A stretch of 12,748 bases of DNA. Source: Boothiomyces macroporosus. Lineage: Eukaryota > Chytridiomycota > Chytridiomycetes > Rhizophydiales > Terramycetaceae. The notes under the pieces are model-generated. The model saw nothing but the letters and a program-made list of their open reading frames with translations. It did not search any database and was not told where the DNA came from. Where the stretch lies: the NCBI GenBank assembly GCA_027604185.1, contig JADGKB010000205.1, positions 1 to 12,748 of the forward strand, given 5' to 3'. Positions within the stretch are counted from its first letter, which is position 1; each line of letters starts with the position of its first letter. Both the position numbers and the translations under genes were made by a program. Of the stretch, positions 6,685-12,686 are shown one piece after another.

Positions 6685-7378
6685 TTACAAGAATAAAGCC
6701 AAAAGCCCACCCAACAATAAAGATACAGTTCCCTTGTCAGCAGATGAAGAAGTGGTAGCAGCAGGTGCAGTAGTTGTTGTGGTAGTGGTAGTAGTAGCGG
6801 TAGTAGAGGTCTTTGCGGCAGTAGTTGTAGCAGTTACGGCAACTGCAGAAGTGGTACTGTTTGATGTAGTGCTAGGCAAACTTCCAATAGGAGGTGAAGC
6901 CCCGCCAACAATCTTGGCATCAGGATCATAGACTGCAAAGATAGTAAAGTCATTGAATGACACCCAATTACCTTAAATAAAGTTATTAGTACCTGCAGTT
7001 TGAATAAAAGTATAAGTATTGGTTCCTGGTGTCAATACTCCCGGAATCAAACGAACAGATTTGCTTCCAGTTGGGTCGTTTGCTACTTGACCAACCAAGG
7101 TAGTTTGAGGTCCCAATCCTTGCATTGCGAGATTTGTGATTTTAATCTACCATTAGGAAAGCTTACTGTGCACCCATCGACAATTGAAACAGTTCCAGAG
7201 ACAGATACTGGGCTTCCATTGGCGTTTTGTACAGTCGCACCAGTACTCAAAGGCACAGAAATTGACTGTCCAGCGTATGGATAGTTGGTAGGATTACAGA
7301 GGGAATAACTACGTTACAATCGAGTTACGCTTGTGCCAGAGAGATTGCTGAAGCGATGATAAATAATTTGGTTTGCAT
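6685..7378 (-). CDS. DM13-like GPI-anchored surface protein, family gene E (four exons)
   Basis: Minus-strand join of 7378-7329, 7308-7167, 7146-6993 and 6971-6685; 210 aa. Splicing three introns of 20, 20 and 21 nt yields signal peptide MQTKLFIIASAISLAQA, then YSLCNPTNYPYAGQS, VSVSGTVSIVDGCT, IKITNLAMQG, TYTFIQTAGNWVSFNDFTIFAVYDPD, a Thr-rich linker with a run of nine threonines (poly-ACN in the DNA), and a hydrophobic GPI-type tail. Intron 2 is at the family-wide site; introns 1 (inside the last signal-peptide codon) and 3 (inside the AGN glycine) are unique to this copy. Each splice restores homology to genes A-D. The start lies 32 nt after a TATAAAAA. Confidence 0.87.
6972..6992 (-). other. 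21-nt intron 3 in gene E
   Basis: Phase 1, begins GTACTAATAAC (branch-like CTAAT unusually near the donor), ends TTTAAG. Splicing restores TAGN-W as TA-G-NW. Retained, it puts TAA in frame. Confidence 0.8.
7147..7166 (-). other. 20-nt intron 2 in gene E (family-wide position)
   Basis: Phase 0, begins GTAAGC, ends GGTAG, with CCTAAT branch site 6-7 nt from the end. Follows DGCT. Confidence 0.85.
7309..7328 (-). other. 20-nt intron 1 in gene E
   Basis: Phase 2, begins GTAACT, ends ACGTAG. Splicing turns AQ-GC/T into AQAYSLCN, the conserved start of the mature protein; unspliced, the frame stops at once with GCG TAA. Confidence 0.82.
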
Positions 7379-7402
7379 TAGGAGTCAAGATTTTCCAAAT
7401 TA

Positions 7403-7446
7403 TTTTTATAATGAATATTGACCAGACAATGGAGCTGTTTGTTTAT
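7403..7446 (-). promoter_or_regulatory. Gene E promoter: ATAAACAA element and TATA box
   Basis: Minus-strand ATAAACAA (7446-7439) lies 61-68 nt before the ATG at 7378, and TATAAAAA (7410-7403) starts 32 nt before it. CTCCAC upstream and TCCA downstream of the element match gene B's promoter. Confidence 0.68.
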
Positions 7447-7541
7447 GTGGGTGGAGAGAGTTCGCTCCAAAGAATAGCGTCCCAATATCAAAGGACAGAG
7501 ATACAGTGTCCAGATGAATGTCCAGATTCTTACTTTTTCTG

Positions 7542-8017
7542 ATGTCTGTACAATTTGTTGCAACGCTTATAAGTTGCGATGATGAGTTGATGTAACAGGA
7601 ATTTAATCCTAGCAAATGTACCAATTGTAATGTGTTTCTTCCCGGATGTTGTTCCCTGGAGTCTTGGGAATATCGTTGTATGTTCACTCTGGCCATTGGG
7701 GATAAAGTGATCAAATCTTTATGTTACCAGCCCTTGGAAGCCCTGGTTGGGCTATCACCATCTCAGTACGCAAAGGTAGTATTCGACTAACGCAGTATCT
7801 TTTGAAATATCCCAGTTTGTCGGAAATTACAATTCGATTATTAAAGACACAGATATTCAGTGTTAGCTTTTTAAAAAATGGATCCAGCTTGTTGGTAGTA
7901 GAGGAAATCGCTCCCTTATTTGATAACCCTAATCTGCAGGATCTTGTCAGTTATTATGGGGATGAATTTTTGAAGGAAGGATTTATTGTTCCACTGAAAC
8001 GTAAAAGAGACTCTTGA
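7542..8017 (+). CDS. Small zinc-ribbon/OB-fold protein resembling the RPA1 C-terminal domain
   Basis: Proposed join of 7542-7591, 7613-7775 and 7796-8017; 144 aa. The spliced protein has KCTNCNVFLPGCC, then WEYRCMFTLAIGDKVIKSLCY, LEALVGLSPSQYAKYL and a beta-rich segment, ending in basic KRKRDS. The order CxxC, F-P, YR, alternating hydrophobics, I-x-D, A-x-x-LG follows the zinc-ribbon OB domain of replication protein A large subunits and CTC1-like proteins (single-stranded DNA binding); the match is by eye. The two introns (21 and 20 nt) are well supported, since they join hydrophobic beta-strand segments and look like the other introns. The start is uncertain: a second CxxC (VCTICCNAYK) reads in another frame just upstream, and frames opening at 7411, 7429 or 7514 could belong through an unrecognised intron. 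KRKR may be a nuclear signal. Confidence 0.55.
7592..7612 (+). other. 21-nt intron in the OB-fold gene
   Basis: Begins GTAACA, ends ATCCTAG, with TTTAAT 6-7 nt from the end. Joins DDEL-I to KCTNC. Retained, it gives ATG TAA at the junction. Confidence 0.65.
7776..7795 (+). other. 20-nt intron in the OB-fold gene
   Basis: Phase 0, begins GTAGTA, ends CGCAG, with a CTAAC branch site whose A is 6 nt from the end. Joins SQYAK to YLLKYP. Confidence 0.75.
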
Positions 8018-8156
8018 TGTGCAGCTGTCAAATTAGTTGATGAAGTAATTCCGGTCCAAAGCCCAACTCTTTTGGTTTATAGGGAACAAGGGGTAGAAAT
8101 GCAAACTTGGGGGACAATTTGTTTCATTGCAACACAAACAGAGCCTGTGACAAAAC

Positions 8157-8165
8157 TATAAATGG
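8157..8165 (+). promoter_or_regulatory. TATA box of the alpha/beta hydrolase gene
   Basis: TATAAATGG starts 34 nt before the ATG at 8191; the same 9-mer is the TATA of the membrane-protein gene at 12695-12687. It argues for the start at 8191 rather than the in-frame ATG at 8179. The spacer 8018-8156 holds nothing else recognised. Confidence 0.65.
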
Positions 8166-8190
8166 TTCATTGAAAAAAATGGAGGTAAAA

Positions 8191-9108
8191 ATGAAAATTG
8201 TGCTATTTGCTTTCATCACACTCGCTTTATCCCTGCCTGCCCAAAGAAAGAAAGGAAGAAATGGCGCAAAGGGTGCTGCCAATCTAAATCAGATCAGGGG
8301 GAACGGAAAAGGATTACAACAGAACCAAGCTCTCGCTGGAGATGCATCCACCGTTGTTGAAAACATTGTCGCTCCATCTCCTGGAAATCCTACAAAGCTG
8401 CAGTTTCGCGTATCCATTCCAAAACAGCAAAATCCATCTGATGGTCTGAATGTACTACTTCATGGTGATGGTGCAGCGAGCTTTTTTGCATTTCCTAATG
8501 CAAAACAAGCTAATGGGCTAAATGGTGTTGTTGTTTTGGCACCTAATGCACAATTGAAGTGGGGTGGTGTCGATGCGAAACGATCCGATGGTCCTGCTCA
8601 TGTTAAATTGGTTGCAGATCTGATTCAGAATGTTCTTCCTCAAATGCTCCAATTCGATCAAAAAAAAGTATTCTTTACTGGTGTAAGTGGCGGCTCTTTA
8701 ACGCTGACCTCTGCTATGATTCCCCTCTTTGGTGATCAATTCAACGCCGGTATGTTTATTCTCTGTGGTGGCCTTATTCCTCCTAACGGAATTCCTGCTG
8801 GTAGCCTGCCACAGCGAATCCACTTCCAGACTACAACTGATGAATTGGCTAGTTTAAAAAAGACTATACCTCCGACTATTCAAGCTGTTGAAGATGCCGC
8901 GAACCAGGATGGAAGAGATTTATCAAACTTTACTGTTGATGGAAGTCCAAACGGCGGCCACTGTGCCTTTGATGGACAAGGCTTCAACTCTGGTATCCAA
9001 TTGATGGTAAACAACTTTGGAAAAGTAATGTTCAACAAGCAGGGTGTCGCTGGCGTCACCACAAACCAACTGAAATCTATTGTAGGAAATGAAAATCCAT
9101 ACCAATAA
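8191..9108 (+). CDS. Secreted alpha/beta hydrolase (fungal-type esterase)
   Basis: Single exon, 305 aa. Signal peptide MKIVLFAFITLALSLPAQ, then a basic Gly/Asn/Gln-rich stretch (about 19-45) without predicted fold, possibly a propeptide. The hydrolase core has LLHGDG (89-94, oxyanion-hole type), VVVLAPN, FFTGVSGGSL (161-170; S166 is the expected nucleophile in GxSxG), ILCGGLIPP, and NGGHC (254-258; H257 the likely catalytic histidine). This layout matches secreted serine hydrolases of fungi related to polyhydroxybutyrate-depolymerase/feruloyl-esterase-like folds; the substrate cannot be told. The frame is open upstream to 8107, but the TATA box lies inside that extension. Convergent with the CAP gene, with 35 bp between stop codons. 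Confidence 0.85.
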   Translation: MKIVLFAFITLALSLPAQRKKGRNGAKGAANLNQIRGNGKGLQQNQALAGDASTVVENIVAPSPGNPTKLQFRVSIPKQQNPSDGLNVLLHGDGAASFFAFPNAKQANGLNGVVVLAPNAQLKWGGVDAKRSDGPAHVKLVADLIQNVLPQMLQFDQKKVFFTGVSGGSLTLTSAMIPLFGDQFNAGMFILCGGLIPPNGIPAGSLPQRIHFQTTTDELASLKKTIPPTIQAVEDAANQDGRDLSNFTVDGSPNGGHCAFDGQGFNSGIQLMVNNFGKVMFNKQGVAGVTTNQLKSIVGNENPYQ

Positions 9109-9109
9109 A
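9104..9109 (+). terminator. AATAAA signal containing the hydrolase stop codon
   Basis: The TAA stop (9106-9108) lies inside AATAAA (9104-9109). Cleavage 10-30 nt downstream would fall near or within the 3' end of the opposing CAP gene. Confidence 0.6.
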
Positions 9110-9125
9110 GAATTATCTTTAAACA

Positions 9126-9131
9126 TTTATT
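9126..9131 (-). terminator. AATAAA signal of the CAP gene
   Basis: Minus-strand AATAAA starting 13 nt past the TAA stop; it lies in the 35-bp gap shared with the hydrolase gene. Confidence 0.5.
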
Positions 9132-9143
9132 GAACAAAAATAA

Positions 9144-9960
9144 TTAACCAAAATTACAAACAATACTAGGTCCAGACTCTGCACACCCAACGATAGTGTA
9201 CCCAAAATCAAGGATAATTCCACAATGAGTTATTCCTGGTTGGCAAACACCTGGACTGCTCATTTCGCCTTCAACCCACATGCTCATTGCCTCGTCGCAA
9301 CTGGATACACCTGCCCATATCTGTCCACCAACGAATCCACCAGGCCCGGCACCTTTATAAACTAGTCGACTTACCTAATCCCCAATGGCCGATCCATGGA
9401 TTTGCAACTTGTAAAGCACGATTAGCAAATTGTTGGTTCCAGATTAATGGCGTACTAATGTTTCTATATTTTAATCTTCGTTGGTTCAATTGGGCAGTGC
9501 ACAAATTTGTAGCAGTTGGAGTACTGGTAGTGGTCTTTTTCGTAGTTGTAACAACAATTGGTTTTGATGAGCTGGTAGTGGGCTTTTTAGTAGTAGTAGC
9601 AGGTGGATGGGCAGTAGTGTGGTGTTTAGTAGTAGTAGCAGGTGGATGGGTAGTAGTGTGGTGTCTAGTAGTAACAGTCGGCTTTGGAAAATGAGTGGTT
9701 CTAGAACGAAATGTTGTCGAGTGATGAGTATGTGAATGGTGGTGGGTGGTGGTAGGTTTAACTGACGAGCTTTGTTCATGCTTCACACAATACGCATATC
9801 CATCTTGTTCTTTTTTACATTCCAACCCTCTACGGCAGCATTTCTCCATCGCCCATCCTGGCCCTCCACATTGCCCACCTTCCTTTGCACAAACATCGCA
9901 ACGGCAGTCAGTACAAGATAAAACTACTACGAATAATGAAATGAAATACAGTAGTTTCAT
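9144..9960 (-). CDS. Secreted CBM1-like plus CAP (SCP/PR-1) domain protein
   Basis: Minus-strand join of 9960-9375 and 9352-9144; 264 aa. Signal peptide (about 1-16), then a Cys-rich module with GGQCGGPGW, CC, and GYAYC (28-58), the layout of fungal family-1 cellulose-binding modules (QCGG...W...C...C...Y-Y-C) with extra cysteines. A Thr/His/Pro-rich linker (65-150) contains a 13-residue repeat. The CAP domain (152-264) runs LCTAQLNQRR, PLIWNQQFANRALQVAN, GHWG, GGQIWAGVSSC, MSMWVEGE and THCGIILDFGYTIVGCA. The 22-nt intron joins GHWGL to GAGPGGFVGG; unspliced, the protein would lose the conserved second half. Likely extracellular, perhaps tethered to a cellulose- or chitin-like wall. The start at 9960 begins the signal peptide and lies 32 nt after a TTAAATAA. 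Confidence 0.85.
9353..9374 (-). other. 22-nt intron in the CAP gene
   Basis: Phase 1, begins GTAAGT, ends ATAAAG. Splicing restores the CAP domain; the length is not a multiple of three. Confidence 0.82.
9588..9678 (-). repeat. 39-nt tandem repeat in the Thr/His-rich linker
   Basis: Two near-identical 39-nt units begin at 9601 and 9640, each encoding a 13-residue unit with HHTT-HPPATTT. A third partial TAG-rich unit flanks them. Length variation between strains is likely. Confidence 0.75.
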
Positions 9961-9983
9961 TGCAAAGATTGTGGAAATATTCA

Positions 9984-9992
9984 CTTATTTAA
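9984..9992 (-). promoter_or_regulatory. TATA-like box of the CAP gene
   Basis: Minus-strand TTAAATAAG starts 32 nt before the ATG at 9960. No TAAACAA element is seen upstream, unlike the DM13-like genes. Confidence 0.5.
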
Positions 9993-10096
9993 CCATTAAA
10001 ACGCGACACAGACCTTTTTAATCTTGAGATTAAAATTAACACATTAAAAAAGGGTCATTCATATTGATGCGCCTCTGCTCAATTTAAAGGTACAGT

Positions 10097-10989
10097 TTAA
10101 TAATTCAACAATGGGACCAGTTCGTTGTGGGTAATCGCTTGTCTACACAGTGGGCACTCTTGTTTCGTCCTGGTCCAATCAGCAATACACTTCCAACAGA
10201 AAACATGTCCGCAGCTAGTTGAAGTACTATTTTTTCTATTTTCCAAGCATAATGTGCACTTTTTCACTGATTCTACTTGTTTGGAATCACTATGTCAGTT
10301 CAAACTTACTCATAATCAACGGCCGCTCTTTTCCTAGTAAGACTGGTCAATGCTATACGAATTACAATCAATAATCCCAATACTTCGTATCCACCATGTG
10401 TTTCACCATTCCGTAGTTTGCGGACTAGTTTATATTTTACCCCTGCGATTCTTTTTGAGAGTTCATAGTACGACCCGAAAAAGTAAAATAAAGCTAGATG
10501 AAGAGAAAGAAATGGTCCTGCAATGAGCTGCTTTGCTTTTGTGATCAAGTCCAGTGTTTCCTGATTTCCATTTGCATTGGATGCAAGTCTCTTGAATATC
10601 GATTTTACTGCGAATGGGGAACCAACGCACAAAGCAACCATAAATAGCCTCCTTATCCACGAAGGGTACTGTCCAGAGTGATCCAGTATAATATCAGAGT
10701 ATTCTTCCCCTATGGTTTGGTTTCCTATTAGCGTTGTTGTACCGTAGTAGAATGAATCTGAAATTGCTTGGATTATAGAGTTGTATCTCATCACAAATGC
10801 AGAGCCAAAAATATTCGTAATCGTTTCTACAAACATCTTTCGAAGGGTCAGCAAATGCGTTTCATCCTTTTGAATTGATCGAAGAATGTCCGGTGCGGTA
10901 GCTGTGGGAAAGTTATTTCTAGGGTTGAGCTCATTTCGTTGTGGGCGTGGGGTATATTCCGGAATTGAATTCTGATTATCTCCACTCAT
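10097..10989 (-). CDS. PEX10: Peroxisome biogenesis factor 10 (RING E3 ubiquitin ligase)
   Basis: Minus-strand join of 10989-10310 and 10289-10097; 290 aa. It is one of the three RING peroxins (PEX2/10/12) that ubiquitinate the import receptor PEX5 at the peroxisomal membrane. The N-terminal part starts with the family's ILRSIQKDE segment (about 35-43) and has several hydrophobic membrane segments. The C-terminal RING has CTLC (238-241), CGHVFCWKC (253-261) and CPLC (272-275), C3HC4 type, with the PEX10-typical CGHVFCWxCIxxW and ECPLCRQ. A 20-nt intron splits the codon after VDY; without splicing the frame stops at TAA and loses the entire RING. The start codon is 6 bp from that of the divergent SBPase gene. 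Confidence 0.93.
10290..10309 (-). other. 20-nt intron in PEX10
   Basis: Phase 2, begins GTAAGT, ends CATAG, with a CTGAC branch-like site whose A is 6 nt from the end. It separates the membrane domain from the RING. Confidence 0.87.
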
Positions 10990-11017
10990 AAAAAAATGGT
11001 GAATCTCAAAGTATACA
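10953..11017. promoter_or_regulatory. Coding-embedded divergent promoter of PEX10 and the SBPase gene
   Basis: Only AAAAAA (10990-10995) separates the two start codons, so promoters must lie in the opposite gene's coding sequence. Candidate cores are TATATT at 10953-10958 for the + gene (43 nt before ATG) and, on the minus strand, TATACTTT at 11017-11010 for PEX10 (28 nt before ATG). Both are weak matches. Confidence 0.4.
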
Positions 11018-11892
11018 TTAAAGATGAAAAATTATTGGAATTGACTTTGAACCTGATGGGCACCATTCAAGCAGTAAGCAAAAAGCTACACAATGGGGAA
11101 TTCGAATCAGGACAAAATGGAACTCTGAATGAATTTGGTGATTTACAATTGAAGGCAGACAAGGAGATTGATGATATGATTTCAAGCAATTTGCCAGAAT
11201 ATTGTTCCCTTTGGTCGTCAGAAGAACATCCAAATATGAATTTCACCAGAGAAGGCGAACCGTTGTATTCAGTCGCATATGATCCTCTAGATGGAAGCTC
11301 AATTTTCGATGCCAATCTTACCGTTGGCACCATTGTATCTGTGTGGCCCGGCAATTTTATGAATCAAACCGGCCATGACCAAGCAATCGCAATCATGGCT
11401 GTCTACGGCCCTAAAACAACAATCGCTTTGGCAGTTAATGACAAATACTCTTTGGTTGGCCGTACTTGCATTGAACTGACTTTAATTAATGGCAGCTGGA
11501 AGTATATCAAAACTTTAGCAATTTCTGACTCTGCAAAGACATTTAGCCCAGGTAACTTGCGCTATGTCAACAAGAACGAGACTTACAAGGAATTGGTAAA
11601 TCACTGGATTGATGGCGGATATACACTTCGTTACACCGGAGGTCTGGTTCCTGATATTTTTCACATGCTTTCAAAAGGTCAAGGAGTATTGACAAATATT
11701 CCAAGTAAGCTGCGGTTGGTGTACGAGTGCTGCGCGATTGCGCTTATTGTAGAAGCTAGCGGTGGCAAGTCCTCCAACTTTAAAGACGGAAAGAGCGTGC
11801 TGAGCTTACCCATCACTGATTTAAACGAAATTGTCGGTGTGTGCTTTGGCTCATCCAAAGAAGTAGAACTGTTTAATTCCAAATTTTTCTAA
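10996..11892 (+). CDS. Sedoheptulose-1,7-bisphosphatase-like enzyme (FBPase family)
   Basis: Single exon, 298 aa. It hydrolyses the 1-phosphate of sedoheptulose (or fructose) bisphosphate. Metal-site motifs SSEE (74-77) and YDPLDGSS (95-102) are present, with VGTIVSVWPG, AVYGPKTT, KTFSPGNLR, LRYTGGLVPD (211-220) and the Glu in KLRLVYECC (238-246). The YTGGxVPD, FSPGNLR and VWPG blocks are closer to Calvin-cycle SBPases than to cytosolic FBPases. There is no transit peptide or signal peptide, so a cytosolic role in a non-plastid pentose/riboneogenesis-type route is inferred. ATG at 10996 is the first after an in-frame TGA; the next Met (22) lies inside the conserved first helix. Convergent with the membrane-protein gene, 23 bp between stops. 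Confidence 0.9.
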   Translation: MVNLKVYIKDEKLLELTLNLMGTIQAVSKKLHNGEFESGQNGTLNEFGDLQLKADKEIDDMISSNLPEYCSLWSSEEHPNMNFTREGEPLYSVAYDPLDGSSIFDANLTVGTIVSVWPGNFMNQTGHDQAIAIMAVYGPKTTIALAVNDKYSLVGRTCIELTLINGSWKYIKTLAISDSAKTFSPGNLRYVNKNETYKELVNHWIDGGYTLRYTGGLVPDIFHMLSKGQGVLTNIPSKLRLVYECCAIALIVEASGGKSSNFKDGKSVLSLPITDLNEIVGVCFGSSKEVELFNSKFF

Positions 11893-11910
11893 TATTCATC
11901 ATTTACCAAA

Positions 11911-11918
11911 TTTATTCA
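11911..11918 (-). terminator. AATAAA signal overlapping the membrane-protein stop codon
   Basis: Minus strand reads TGAATAAA, the same arrangement as gene A, within the 23-bp gap to the SBPase gene. Confidence 0.6.
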
Positions 11919-12662
11919 AATTAGTGTAGAGTTTGTACTTTGAAATATTCCATTTACCAGACTATTCTCTGCCAACACATTGAATGGAAATTTTAGGGGG
12001 GAAATCCAGAGGACAGGAACCATTACTGACAGTATAATAAATAGAAGGAATATTCTCCGTTTTCTATAAAGGTCAAGCATCTTTTGCTTCTTTTTGGCAC
12101 TAGACAAAACGTTCATAGTAAGCACCACTCCAAACAGATTGACATACACCAAAAACACGCAGGCCAGAACAATGCCATTCTTTCGTGTAAAAAGAATAGA
12201 ATATTCGTCTACATGAGACCAGCAGTTTGATAATATTGAAAAATTTGACGGGCAGGATTGAGATATTACCAATGACGAGCAAAGTGAAATTTGAACAAGG
12301 TATCCAAATTGTACCAATCTAAGCAACATTAATAATACGCCTTTCAACCCAACAATCATTTCCATGCCGTGAACGTAGTGTCCAATATACAGCTGTACTA
12401 TGAGGAATAGAAAATCCTTGTAAAATATTGCTGGAATGTAAATCTTTGGTGCACTGTCAAAGCATGAAAAGAATAATAGTAGCTTGTAAATCATAGAGTT
12501 TAGCATAAATGCCTGTAGGTATGCAAAGTCAAAGATTGAAAACTTTCTTGGCACTGATAGTACATCCTTGGACCAGCTTACTTTTTTAGGATTGGGATTA
12601 GATGCTGAACTTTGCGTTGTAGGAAGCAGCTGATCAGTGACCGTCACCTCTTGCTCGTTCAT
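11916..12662 (-). CDS. Multi-pass membrane protein of unknown function
   Basis: Single exon, 248 aa. A polar N-terminus (about 1-42, with several Ser/Thr and a KKVSWSKD patch) is followed by about five or six hydrophobic segments (near 47-66, 76-92, 100-125, 160-182 and 202-220). Between the third and fourth lies a loop with paired cysteines (SQSCPSNFS, NCWSHV) that may be luminal or extracellular. A Lys-rich loop (KKKQKMLDLYRKRR) is probably cytosolic. I do not recognise the family. The ATG at 12662 is chosen because TATAAATGG starts 33 nt upstream. Missing introns cannot be excluded. Confidence 0.65.
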   Translation of the reverse strand: MNEQEVTVTDQLLPTTQSSASNPNPKKVSWSKDVLSVPRKFSIFDFAYLQAFMLNSMIYKLLLFFSCFDSAPKIYIPAIFYKDFLFLIVQLYIGHYVHGMEMIVGLKGVLLMLLRLVQFGYLVQISLCSSLVISQSCPSNFSILSNCWSHVDEYSILFTRKNGIVLACVFLVYVNLFGVVLTMNVLSSAKKKQKMLDLYRKRRIFLLFIILSVMVPVLWISPLKFPFNVLAENSLVNGIFQSTNSTLI

Positions 12663-12686
12663 CAAACGACACCAAATACAATTTCA

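Noticed and set aside
3330..7378. Genes B-E as frameshifted pseudogenes
   Set aside because: Every break is a GT-AG segment of 20-22 nt, four at one homologous site, and splicing restores alignment exactly; PEX10 and CAP show the same.
7429..7540. Alternative first exon of the OB-fold gene starting at 7411 or 7429
   Set aside because: Needs a 20-nt intron with a GTGTCC donor, unlike all others (GTA), and would place gene E's promoter element inside coding sequence; kept only as a possibility.
7406..7714. Minus-strand open frame overlapping the OB-fold gene
   Set aside because: No motif, and it is antisense to well-supported exons.
8107..8190. Upstream extension of the hydrolase
   Set aside because: It contains the TATA box and would precede the signal peptide; no ATG at 8107.
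9287..9694. Plus-strand Val/Gly-rich open frame
   Set aside because: It is the antisense shadow of the Thr-rich linker codons of the CAP gene. The plus-strand frame at 6734-6931 is likewise a shadow of gene E.
11003..11892. Peroxisomal targeting signals in the SBPase-like protein
   Set aside because: The C-terminus ends KFF, not an SKL-type PTS1, and the N-terminal KLLELTLNL lacks the H/Q needed for PTS2.
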